Assembly (NCBI GenBank): GCA_029465975.1
Contig: CM055756.1
Coordinates: 12,898,358-12,962,357, forward strand
Reading direction: 5' to 3'
DNA: 64,000 nt
From: Dallia pectoralis
Lineage: Eukaryota; Chordata; Actinopteri; Esociformes; Umbridae
The translations under genes were made by a program, and so were the position numbers. Positions 1-11,503 of the stretch are shown here, in pieces. The notes beneath the pieces were generated by a model that worked only from the letters and a program-made list of their open reading frames with translations, had not been told where the DNA came from and made no database searches. The number at the start of each line of letters is the position of its first letter. Positions within the stretch are counted from its first letter, which is position 1.

Positions 1-321
1 AATAAATGGAACTGCTGTGTTTTCTCAAATAAAGGTTTCCCAACCTTTGAACTAGAAAAACAAGTAACGGGAGTTTCTCACTAAAAATGACCTTCATTGA
101 TCAAGACATGGGATCCTCCAGGAATTGGGTTTATGTGTGTGTGTTGTTCGTTAGGGTGTAAACCATTCAAATGTATCAGTAATTCACATTAAACAGGGAA
201 CTCATTTAAACTGGAACTGACACTGGCTCTCAACCCCACATTGGCATAGGTCAAATTAAAAACGCAAATATTAGTTGTTTAACACATCACTTTTACATTG
301 AGAGGCTATTTTCTGCCTCAC

Positions 322-3300
322 CTGCGTCTCCTCCATAGTCCAGCATGCCTTTAGCATGGCTGATACCCAGGAGCTGAGCTGGGTGGAGTGATGCAGCCTC
401 CAGAGCTTCTTCCACACTGCAGCCTATCAGCACAAGCAATGTAGAACACACATGAAGTAAGTGGATTCCAAAGCACGAGGTAATGTACACACACACACAC
501 ACACGCACACACACACACACACCTGAAGCCTGTTTGAAGTGCCGAACACACATGTCCATTGTAGCAATACTGCCACAGAGAGTCTTGGTGCCTGGAGACA
601 AAAGTTTTATGCACAAAACAAATTTCAGTTTTTTTTGTTGGTCCCTGAATCTCATTCTGACCTGCTACATATGCATGAAGACCCTGAATCTCATTCTGAC
701 CTGCTACATATGCATGAAGACCCTGAATCTCATTCTGACCTGCTACATATGCATGAAGACCCTGAATCTCATTCTGACCTGCTACATATGCATGAAGACC
801 CTGAATCTCATTCTGACCTGCTACATATGCATGAAGACCCTAAATCTCATTCTGACCTGCTACATATGCATGAAGACCCTGAATCTCATTCTGACCTGCT
901 AAATATGCATGAAGACCCTGAATCTCATTCTGACCTGCTACATATGCATGAAGACCCTGAATCTCAATGACTTGTTGACCCAAAGTGTGTCGTCCAGGAG
1001 GGAGTCCCATCGCCCCAATGGCATCAGTCACCAATACTAGACCTGGAAGACAAACACCAGAACCAGAGGGAAATATATTTTTGCTTTATATATATATATT
1101 CACATTCATGTGTAGCATTCTAAAGCTTGGGGTAACGGTTCCAAACAAAAGCATTATATGCTCATTAAAATACCATGATTGATCAGAGATAGTGTGTAGA
1201 CATTGTACACAACTAGAACGCCAAAGACCATATGGTATAATTACATATATGTAGTAAGATGTAACAAATTAACAACTAGAACGCCAAAGACCATATGGTA
1301 TAATTACATATATGTAGTAAGATGTAACAAATTAACAACTAGAACGCCAAAGACCATATGGTATAATGACATATGTATATGTAGTAAGATGTAACAAATT
1401 AACAACTAGAATGCCAAAGACCATATGGTATAATGACATATGTATATGTAGTAAGATGTAACAAATTAACAACTAGAACACCAAAGACCATATGGTATAA
1501 TTACATATATGTAGTAAGATGTAACAAATTAACAACTAGAACGCCAAAGGCCATATGGTATAATTACATATATGTAGTAAGATGTAACAAATTAACAACT
1601 AGAACACCAAAGGCCATATGGTATAATTACATATATGTAGGAAGATGTAACAAATTAACAACTAGAACGCCAAAGACCATATGGTATAATTACATATATG
1701 TAGTAAGATGTAACAAATTAACAACTAGAACACCAAAGGCCATATGGTATAATTACATATATGTAGGAAGATGTAACAAATTAACAACTAGAACGCCAAA
1801 GACCATATGGTATAATTACATATATGTAGTAAGATGTAACAAATTAACAACTAGAACGCCAAAGACCATATGGTATAATTACATATATGTAGTAAGATGT
1901 AACAAATTAACAACTAGAACGCCAAAGACCATATGGTATAATTACATATATGTAGTAAGATGTAACAAATTAACAACTAGAACACCAAAGACCATATGGT
2001 ATAATTACATATATGTAGTAAGATGTAACAAATTAACAACTAGAACACCAAAGGCCATATGGTATAATTACATATATGTAGTAAGATGTAACAAATTAAC
2101 AACTAGAACACCAAAGGCCATATGGTATAATTACATATATGTAGTAAGATGTAACAAATTAACAACTAGAACGCCAAAGACCATATGGTATAATTACATA
2201 TATGTAGTAAGATGTAACAAATTAACAACTAGAACGCCAAAGACCATATGGAAGATTTACATATATGTAGTAAGATGTAACAAATTAACAACTAGAACAC
2301 CAAAGGCCATATGGTAAAATTACATATATGTAGTAAGATGTAACAAATTAACAACTAGAACACCAAAGGCCATATGGTATAATTACATATATGTAGTAAG
2401 ATGTAACAAATTAACAACTAGAACGCCAAAGACCATATGGTATAATTACATATATGTAGTAAGACGTAACAAATTAACAACTAGAACACCAAAGGCCATA
2501 TGGTATAATTACATATATGTAGTAAGATGTAACAAATTAACAACTAGAACGCCAAAGACCATATGGTATAATGACATATGTATATGTAGTAAGATGTAAC
2601 AAATTAACAACTAGAACACCAAAGACCATATGGTATAATTACATATATGTAGTAAGATGTAACAAATTAACAACTAGAACACCAAAGGCCATATGGTATA
2701 ATTACATATATGTAGTAAGATGTAACAAATTAACAACTAGAACGCCAAAGACCATATGGTATAATTACATATATGTAGTAAGATGTAACAAATTAACAAC
2801 TAGAACGCCAAAGACCATATGGTATAATTACATATATGTAGTAAGATGTAACAAATTAACAACTAGAACGCCAAAGACCATATGGTATAATTACATATAT
2901 GTAGTAAGATGTAACAAATTAACAACTAGAACGCCAAAGACCATATGGTATAATTACATATATGTAGTAAGATGTAACAAATTAACAACTAGAACGCCAA
3001 AGACCATATGGTATAATTACATATATGTAGTAAGATGTAACAAATTAACAACTAGAACGCCAAAGACCATATGGAAGATTTACATATATGTAGTAAGATG
3101 TAACAAATTAACAACTAGAACACCAAAGGCCATATGGTATAATTACATATATGTAGTAAGACGTAACAAATTAACAACTAGATTTTCCACCATAATTTGC
3201 AAATAAATTCATAAAAAATTCTGCAATGTGATTTTCTGGATTTTCTTTTCTCATTTTGTCTCTCATAGTTGAAGTGTACCTTTGATGAAAATTACAGGCT

Positions 3301-6300
3301 TCTCTCATCTTTTTAAATGGGAGAACTTGCACAATTGGTGGCTGACTAAATGTTTTTTTGCCCAACTGTACATACTTATACAAACCTGATGGATGTGCCC
3401 TGTGGGCAATACGAAGTGCAGCAGGGTTGGTGTGGATGCCATCAGCGATCATTCCATAGAAAACCGTCCTACCATGTGGAACTTGGTCACTGGTCAGAAG
3501 ACCCACAATACCCGGGTCTCGATGGTGGAACTAACCAACCAAGGAACATAAAGAGAGATTCATATTGGAATTATTCGAGACATTTATCAAGTGCATCGTT
3601 CATATTAAATATGTCATTACTTGTACATTCTTTTGTATATTTAAAGCCCTGTCATATTATATATATACATATGTATATTTCTAATTTCATTTAAAGCCCT
3701 GCTTAACAGGTAATATATTAACACTATATAATGACATATAACTCATAGGCAGTATGGTGCTTAACAGGTAATATATTAACACTATATAATGACACAACTC
3801 ATAGGCAGTATGGTGCTTAACAGGTAATATATTAACACTATATAATGACACATAACTCATAGGCAGTATGGTGCTTAACAGGTAATATATTAACACTATA
3901 TGATGACATATTACTCACAGGCAGCATTGTGCTTAACAGGTAATATATTAACACTATATAATGACACATAACTCATAGGCAGTATGGTGCTTAACAGGTA
4001 ATATATTAACACTATATGATGACATATTACTCATAGGCAGTATGGTGCTTAACAGGTAATATATTAACACTATATAATGACACATAACTCATAGGCAGTA
4101 TGGTGCTTAACAGGTAATATATTAACACTATATGATGACATATTACTCACAGGCAGCATTGTGCTTAACAGGTAATATATTAACACTATATAATGACACA
4201 TAACTCATAGGCAGTATGGTGCTTAACAGGTAATATATTAACACTATATGATGACATATTACTCACAGGCAGTATTGTGCTTAACAGGTAATATATTAAC
4301 ACTATATGATGACATATTACTCACAGGCAGCATTGTGCTTAACAGGTAATATATTAACACTATATAATGACACATAACTCATAGGCAGTATGGTGCTTAA
4401 CAGGTAATATATTAACACTATATGATGACATATTACTCACAGGCAGTATTGTGCTTAACAGGTAATATATTAACACTATATGATGACATATTACTCACAG
4501 GCAGCATTGTGCTTAACAGGTAATATATTAACACTATATGATGACATATTACTCATAGGCAGTATGGTGCTTAACAGGTAATATATTAACACTATATAAT
4601 GACATATAACTCATAGGCAGTATGGTGCTTAACAGGTAATATATTAACACTATATGATGACATATTACTCACAGGCAGCATTGCATTGAAGAGATGTGTG
4701 ATAAATGAAGCTCCACACTGAACTGCCTCCTCTGCTTGGGATAAATTGGCTACAGAGTGTCCTACACATGGAATATGTTGAGACAAAAATGTAAAGATAT
4801 CATTATACAAAATAAGACATACTGCATAAATGTCCTTTTCAGGTATTTGAAGTGACTAAATGCTACCTACAATCCATATAGCTTGTACTGATGCTATTAA
4901 AAAAAGAAAGTGTTGATGCTGGTAAAGTACTTACTATCAGTAACAAGATGAATTAGTCAGCACGATCTGAACAAATACCGTTCAAACATCAAATTGTATA
5001 CCCAATATAATATATATATTTATATATATATAAGTAATATACCCAATATAATATATACCCATTATAATATATACCCAATAATAATAATGTATACTCAATA
5101 ATAATAACAATATATACCCAATAATAATATATACTTTCTTTAGACAAGTTCAGTATCTTAAGCATCAGCATTTGTGGGTTCGATTACAGACTCAAAATGG
5201 CCAAAAAAATAACTTTCATTTAAAACTTGGCAGTCTGTTCTGCAAAATGAAGACATTTCCAAGTAACCGAAGATCTTGAATAACACTGTGTACTACTCCC
5301 TTCACAGAACAGCACAAACTGGGTCTTACAAAAATAAAAGTGGGAAGAGTGGGAAGCCCCGGTGCACAACTGAGCAAGAGGACCAATACATTTGTGAAAA
5401 CAAATCTAATACTTTGTGAAACAGACGGCTCACAGGTCCTTAACTGGCAGCTTCATTTAATAAGTACTTGCAAATGACCAGTCTCAATGAAAAGGCGACT
5501 CCGAGATGTTCACCAACTAGCAGAGTTGTAAAGACTGGCCAATTAAACATTTAAATTGAGATGGGTAAAAGAATACTGGACAGAGGAAAACTCTGCCTAG
5601 AAGGCCGACATCCCGGAGTGATGGTTGCTAATAATAAACATTAACAATGTCCTCACTGTATTTGTTATTCCTCTGATGGTGTTTTAATGGATACTTTTTT
5701 GCTTTTCTTTAAAAAACAAGGACATTTCTAACAGCCTAAACACAGTGTGATATTCACATACATATAATAGCCTAAACACAGTGTGATATTCACATACATA
5801 TAATAGCCTAAACACAGTGTGATATTCACATACATATAATAGCCTAAACACAGTGTGATATTCACATACATATAACAGCCTAAACACAGTGTGATATTCA
5901 CATACATATAATAGCCTAAACACAGTGTGATATTAACATACATATAACAGCCTAAACACAGTGTGATATTCACATACATATAATAGCCTAAACACAGTGT
6001 GATATTCACATACATATAATAGCCTAAACACAGTGTGATATTCACATACATATAATAGCCTAAACACAGTGTGATATTCACATACATATAATAGCCTAAA
6101 CACAGTGTGATATTCACATACATATAATAGCCTAAACACAGTGTGATATTCACATACATATAACAGCCTAAACACAGTGTGATATTCACATACATATAAT
6201 AGCCTAAACACAGTGTGATATTCACATACATATAATAGCCTAAACACAGTGTGATATTCACATACATATAACAGCCTAAACACAGTGTGATATTCACATA

Positions 6301-9300
6301 CATATAATAGCCTAAACACAGTGTGATATTAACATACATATAACAGCCTAAACACAGTGTGATATTCACATACATATAATAGCCTAAACACAGTGTGATA
6401 TTCACATACATATAATAGCCTAAACACAGTGTGATATTCACATACATATAATAGCCTAAACACAGTGTGATATTAACATACATATAATAGCCTAAACACA
6501 GTGTGATATTAACATACATATAATAGCCTAAACACAGTGTGATATTAACATACATATAATAGCCTAAACACAGTGTGATATTCACATACATATAATAGCC
6601 TAAACACAGTGTGATATTCACATACATATAATAGCCTAAACACAGTGTGATATTCACATACATATAATAGCCTAAACACAGTGTGATATTCACATACATA
6701 TAACAGCCTAAACACAGTGTGATATTCACATACATATAATAGCCTAAACACAGTGTGATATTCACATACATATAATAGCCTAAACACAGTGTGATATTCA
6801 CATACATATAATAGCCTAAACACAGTGTGATATTAACATACATATAATAGCCTAAACACAGTGTGATATTCACATACATATAATAGCCTAAACACAGTGT
6901 GATATTCACATACATATAACAGCCTAAACACAGTGTGATATTCACATACATATAACAGCCTAAACACAGTGTGATATTAACATACATATAACAGCCTAAA
7001 CACAGTGTGATATTAACATACATATAATAGCCTAAACACAGTGTGATATTCACATACATATAATAGCCTAAACACAGTGTGATATTCACATACATATAAT
7101 AGCCTAAACACAGTGTGATATTCACATACATATAATAGCCTAAACACAGTGTGATATTAACATACATATAACAGCCTAAACACAGTGTGATATTAACATA
7201 CATATAACAGCCTAAACACAGTGTGATATTAACATACATATAATCTATGTAGCCTAAACACAGTTGTATATGATGTTGGCAGTGAGAACATGCACGACCT
7301 TTCCTCTACTCTATTAATTGGGCCTAGTTCCACAAACATGTTTAGAGCATGTATGCAGAACCTACCTAGAGACACAGTGATCCCTCTTCCAGTCAGCTCT
7401 CGGACCACTGTATGACTATTGGCTAGCTCTGGGGCTAACGTCACCATAGCAACGTTATCCAACGTCCCATAGGTCTCAATCAGGTCCGATATGCCGTCTG
7501 ACAGGAAAGAGCGCAGGTACTGTTCTGGATGGGCTCCTTTCTTCTCTAAACTGATGAAGGGACCTTCTAAATGAAATCCTGGATATATAAAGAGGGGGGA
7601 GAGTGATAGAAAAAGGGCATTAAATTAATGCCCAAATGTAATGAGTAATCTCTACTTCCAAATGTAATGAGTAATCTCTACTTCCAAATGTAATGAGTAA
7701 TCTCACTTCCAAATGTAATGTAATCTCTACTTCCAAATGTAATGAGTAATCTCTACTTCCAAATGTAATGAGTAATCTCCTTCCAAATGTAATGAGTAAT
7801 CTCTACTTCCTTCCTGAATGTTTCCTTACCCAGAACTCCAGCTCCTTCCATTCCACCACTGTGAACTTTAACCTCAGGCAAAACCTAGATAACAAGGAGG
7901 TACTTAAAAAAGGTCTCCACATAGGACTTTGTTAAGATATATATATATATTTCTGTTATATCTTAACAAATAAGATACTACTTTTTTTGGATCATCTGCA
8001 GATGTTTACAAAACATTTAAATTGAGTCCTCTGGAGAGACTGTCAAGTTTCAGACATTTTAACATAGATTTAAAAAACCAACATTTCTAAATACCTCTCT
8101 ATTGTAGAATGGTAACACAGATTTACATTTTTTAAGTGATAAATCCATCCATAATTCACCCATAATAAATAAGCTGTATGCAAAAACATTTGTTCTAAGA
8201 ATATGATGTCCATGACATCATATTATGATATTTAACTGGCATGTTATCAGAACATTGTGTTTGGGAGTGTTTTTATCAAGCAGTAGACATCTCAAATTGC
8301 ATGAATAGATGGTGAATATGTTATTATGGACTATGGCCCCAAACCACATGACGTTATTCAATGTGACAGCACATATGACAGACTCACACACGCATGACAG
8401 ACTCACACACGCATGACAGACTCACACACGCATGACAGACTCACACACGCATGACAGACTCACACACGCATGACAGACTCACACACGCATGACAGACTCA
8501 CACACGCATGACAGACTCACACACGCATGACAGACTCACACACGCATGACAGACTCACACACATTCAAAAACAAGAAAATGTCTTTCTGACCCCAAACTT
8601 CTGAACAGTAGTGTGTAATTTGCCATATTTTTAATACAATACAGGAAAGTATTTCAATTATTTATTTTTATAGTATTTTTTGTTTATCATTATAGGGTGC
8701 CAATCATTTCACTGTAAGTGAGACAATAGCAAACAACAGGAGAGAAATGTTGGTGAGAACGATCCAATATAGAGTTGGTTGGGTCCTACCTTGTGGTAGA
8801 TGTTTGGTGGAGAAGTGACTAGAGTGGGTAAAAAAGAAGTGACACCGTGCTCAAGGATCTTTTTGGCCACTAGAGCTACTCCTCCTCTGACATCATTAGT
8901 TGCTTGAGAGAAGTCAATGCCATATCCTCCTGTGGGGTCAAAACCACAGATCAGTGGGTTTCAAAATACCTCTATTGTCTCAGGTCTCTGAGACCAGACA
9001 GGGACTAGGTAATATTTGATATTGAAATTGGGGGAAAACATATTACCATCAATGTTTCTTATGATCTGATTTCCATACTATACAAATCAAAATGTCCTAA
9101 TAGAATACGACAAAACGAACCATTGATCTGAACGTCAATAAACCCAGGGGCAATAATGAGCCCTTTACAGTCAACTCGTTGATCTGCAGATCTTTTCTCA
9201 TCAAAGAACAGCTTCTCTGGGTCTAGGATTTTCCCCTCTCGTACCCACAGGTCGTCTCTGGAGGGAAACATAAACACAAACCATGTTACACATGCTGTAA

Positions 9301-10731
9301 TTACGATTGTTGTACATGTGTAACAAAGTGTGTTTGATGCAGTTTGTGCGTTTACTTATATACATGAGTGTTTACCTCTGCAGTTTGTGCGTTTACTTAT
9401 ATACATGTGTGTTTACCTCTGCAGTTTGTGCGTTTACTTATATACATGTGTGTTTACCTCTGCAGTTTGTGCGTTTACTTATATACATGTGTGTTTACCT
9501 CTGCAGTTTGTGCGTTTACTTATATACATGTGTGTTTACCTCTGCAGTTTGTGCGTTTACTTATATACATGTGTGTTTCTGCAGTTTGTGCGTTTACTTA
9601 TATACATGTGTGTTTACCTCTGCAGTTTGTGCGTTTACTTATATACATGTGTGTTTACCTCTGCAGTTTGTGCGTTTACTTATATACATGTGTGTTTACC
9701 TCTGCAGTTTGTGCGTTTACTTATATACATGTGTGTTTACCTCTGCAGTTTGTGCGTTTACTTATATACATGTGTGTTTACCTCTGCAGTTTGTGCGTTT
9801 ACTTATATACATGTGTGTTTACCTCTGCAGTTTGTGCGTTTACTTATATACATGTGTGTTTACCTCTGCAGTTTGTGCGTTTACTTATATACATGTGTGT
9901 TTACCTCTGCAGTTTGTGCGTTTACTTATATACATGTGTGTTTACCTCTGCAGTTTGTGCGTTTACTTATATACATGTGTGTTTACCTCTGCAGTTTGTG
10001 CGTTTACTTATATACATGTGTGTTTACCTCTGCAGTTTGTGCGTTTACTTATATACATGTGTGTTTACCTCTGCAGTTTGTGCGTTTACTTATATACATG
10101 TGTGTTTACCTCTGCAGTTTGTGCGTTTACTTATATACATGTGTGTTTACCTCTGCAGTTTGTGCGTTTACTTATATACATGTGTGTTTACCTCTGCAGT
10201 TTGTGCGTTTACTTATATATGCATACATGTGTGTTTACCTCTGCAGTTTGTGCGTTTACTTATATACATGTGTGTTTACCTCTGCAGTTTGTGCGTTTAC
10301 TTATATACATGTGTGTTTACCTCTGCAGTTTGTGCGTTTACTTATATACATGTGTGTTTACCTCTGCAGTTTGTGCGTTTACTTATATACATGTGTGTTT
10401 ACCTCTGCAGTTTGTGCGTTTACTTATATACATGTGTGTTTACCTCTGCAGTTTGTGCGTTTACTTATATACATGTGTGTTTACCTCTGCAGTTTGTGCG
10501 TTTACTTATATACATGTGTGTTTACCTCTGCAGTTTGTGCGTTTACTTATATACATGTGTGTTTACCTCTGCAGTTTGTGCGTTTACTTATATACATGTG
10601 TGTTTACCTCTGCAGTTTGTGCGTTTACTTATATACATGTGGGTTTACCTCTGCAGTTTGTGCTCTCTTAGTATCTTGCAGTTGACAAATTGGATGATCG
10701 TGGAATCAGACACATACTTATTTGAAGGCAT
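322..10731 (-). CDS. AMDHD2: N-acetylglucosamine-6-phosphate deacetylase, 10 exons, 3' end outside window
   Basis: Removes acetate from GlcNAc-6-phosphate in cytosolic amino-sugar catabolism. Exons on the minus strand: 10649-10731, 9121-9257, 8790-8929, 7830-7884, 7366-7578, 4673-4761, 3386-3530, 935-1042, 523-591 and 322-423. All have AG acceptors and GT donors, and the phases agree. They give 380 codons plus one base. The human protein is about 409 aa, so a last exon of about 28 codons should lie left of position 1. Family motifs are present: FHLEGPF with metal-ligand Glu143, SLGHS with His211, THLFNAM with His232, and VTDA with catalytic Asp294. ATG at 10729-10731 is the first in frame and is followed by a family-like start (FVNCKILR). 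The donors of exons 1, 6 and 8 lie inside tandem arrays, and the exon 9 donor opens a GT microsatellite. Identity is secure from the aligned motifs; the exact N-terminus is slightly less sure. Confidence 0.95.
486..522. repeat. (AC)n microsatellite forming AMDHD2 intron 9 start
   Basis: AC dinucleotides on the plus strand with one GC interruption. On the gene strand this is a GT run starting exactly at the exon 9 donor (GCTTCAG|GTGTGTG), so any GT of the run is a possible donor. Confidence 0.9.
640..972. repeat. 39-bp minisatellite copied from the AMDHD2 exon 8/intron 8 junction
   Basis: Eight copies at 39-bp spacing. Read on the minus strand, the unit is the end of exon 8 (encoding IQGLHAYVAG) plus the donor GCAG|GTCAGA. 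Donor-equivalent exon ends fall at 935 (the likely true site), 896, 857, 818, 779, 740, 701 and 662. The unit is 13 codons long, so the frame runs on into intron 8 until a TAG at 840-842. Confidence 0.95.
1203..3185. repeat. 63-bp minisatellite in AMDHD2 intron 7
   Basis: About 31 copies of a 63-bp AT-rich unit with landmarks CATATATGTAGTAAGATG and CCAAAGACCATATGG. Copies differ by a few fixed variants (ACGCC/ACACC, AGACC/AGGCC, TAATTA/TAATGA), so variants are shared between copies. The unit is 21 codons with no stop in one frame, which explains the long spurious frames. It does not touch an exon edge. Confidence 0.95.
3703..4680. repeat. 58-bp minisatellite including the AMDHD2 exon 6 donor
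   Basis: About 17 copies of 58 bp. On the minus strand the unit holds AATGCTGCCT|GTGAGT, the last bases of exon 6 plus its donor; the true junction is 4673/4672. There are two classes of copy. Some keep GTGAGT (near 3910, 4150, 4270, 4325, 4440 and 4495). Others read CATACTGCCTATGAGT, where GT has become AT and the donor is dead. Confidence 0.93.
4980..5145. repeat. AT-rich simple sequence in AMDHD2 intron 5
   Basis: Irregular TATA/ATTATTA tracts with imperfect repeats of ATATACCCAATAATAAT. No coding or splice signal is seen. Confidence 0.7.
5160..5640 (+). mobile_element. Tc1-like transposon fragment (transposase N-terminal region)
   Basis: Plus-strand sequence recalls the Tc1/mariner N-terminus: a frame beginning near TCAAAATGGCC, then a helix-turn-helix part (YYSLHRTAQTG) and the basic linker GKPRCTTEQED, followed by RRLTGP. 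Stops and indels break the frame and no DDE region follows, so this is a dead fragment. A related copy is at 42795-43140. It lies in AMDHD2 intron 5 on the opposite strand. Confidence 0.8.
5727..7250. repeat. 36-bp minisatellite in AMDHD2 intron 5
   Basis: About 42 copies of a 36-bp unit, landmark AGCCTAAACACAGTGTGATA. Two main variable sites (AATAG/AACAG and TTCACA/TTAACA) are scattered through the array. The unit is 12 codons without a stop on the minus strand, which creates a 503-codon open frame with no other coding character. It ends about 115 bp from exon 5. Confidence 0.96.
7622..7815. repeat. Imperfect 26-27-bp repeat in AMDHD2 intron 4
   Basis: About seven imperfect copies of a unit with CCAAATGTAATGAGTAATCT, some shortened. 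They fill most of the short intron between exons 5 and 4 and stop about 15 bp from the exon 4 donor. Confidence 0.88.
8374..8565. repeat. 19-bp minisatellite in AMDHD2 intron 3
   Basis: About ten near-identical copies of CATGACAGACTCACACACG. Confidence 0.95.
9336..10672. repeat. 41-bp minisatellite made of the AMDHD2 exon 1 donor
   Basis: About 32 nearly identical 41-bp copies fill most of intron 1 and run into exon 1. On the gene strand each unit contains CACAAACTGCAGAG|GTAAAC, identical to the last 14 coding bases of exon 1 plus the donor. The true junction is 10649/10648. One copy lacks a few bases (near 9577) and one has a short insertion (near 10220). Confidence 0.97.
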
Positions 10732-11460
10732 CTTCTACCCAACAGCCCACTCTGGCACTACTTCAACTCTGCAATGTCACTGCAGGTAAATCCAGTCTAA
10801 AAAACAAAATGTTAAGAAGAAGTAAAGACAAATACTTAAGACACAGCCCACACAACATCTTTAAATTAAAATTCCTATTAAATACGTGCTAAATATGATT
10901 GAATGACACTATTGAACTAGCGTACCACCTGTAACACAGACAATACATTTGCTTCAACAAATATCTAGAACCCTTGGTCCCAACACAGTAAAACAATGTA
11001 ACAACCATCCCACCAAACGATTATTAATGTCTGGCAGATTGAACTTTGACCTGTGTGTTGTAATTGCATTTGCATTCATTATATAACAGATAAGAACAGT
11101 GCATTCTAACTATATAACACAGTGTTTTACTAGTCATAAATATATACTGTACTGCAGCATTTGGACAACAAATCACAATTATTCGTTAATGAACGTTTTC
11201 CACAAACCACATTAAAGATAGTTTCAGTAATAGTTAGAAACTTTAAAAATTAACATCTTATGATGAGATTTTTACCAAAAGAAGTCGCCTGAAATGAAGA
11301 CAGTTTCTTACCATAAAACATCGGTCTGATCTCATCTATAGAAGACGTTATTTCAATGTAATACTTATTTAAATGTGATACTTATTTAAATGTGATACTT
11401 GCCTCTTGGAAGACAGTTCGCTGTTAAACAGGAAGCGGATGTGATCATGTGAGAGACAGT
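10732..11460 (-). promoter_or_regulatory. AMDHD2: AMDHD2 5' UTR and putative promoter
   Basis: Upstream of the AMDHD2 ATG, the minus strand has a good acceptor (TTTACCTGCAG, ending at 10780), so 10732-10779 may be the 5' UTR part of exon 1. A possible upstream non-coding exon ends at 11403, before GCAAGT. That would be a GC-AG intron (10780-11402). Just upstream of that lie an ETS-like CCGCTTCCTG (minus strand) and TCATGTGA at 11445-11452, an M-box-type E-box. The start site and the GC donor are inferences and no transcript was seen. Confidence 0.4.
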
Positions 11461-11503
11461 CAGGTGATCAAAACAACGAATCTAAACTATATACCTACAA
11501 TAA

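Noticed and set aside
640..4680. CRISPR-like arrays
   Set aside because: Units are direct head-to-tail repeats with no unique spacers, in a vertebrate gene.
5728..7239. 503-codon open frame on the minus strand
   Set aside because: It lies entirely in a 36-bp array (12 codons, no stop). Repetitive, and inside AMDHD2 intron 5.
9307..10789. Three overlapping 450-470-codon frames
   Set aside because: Products of the 41-bp array, open in all three plus-strand frames. They are antisense to AMDHD2 exon 1/intron 1 and lack any domain.
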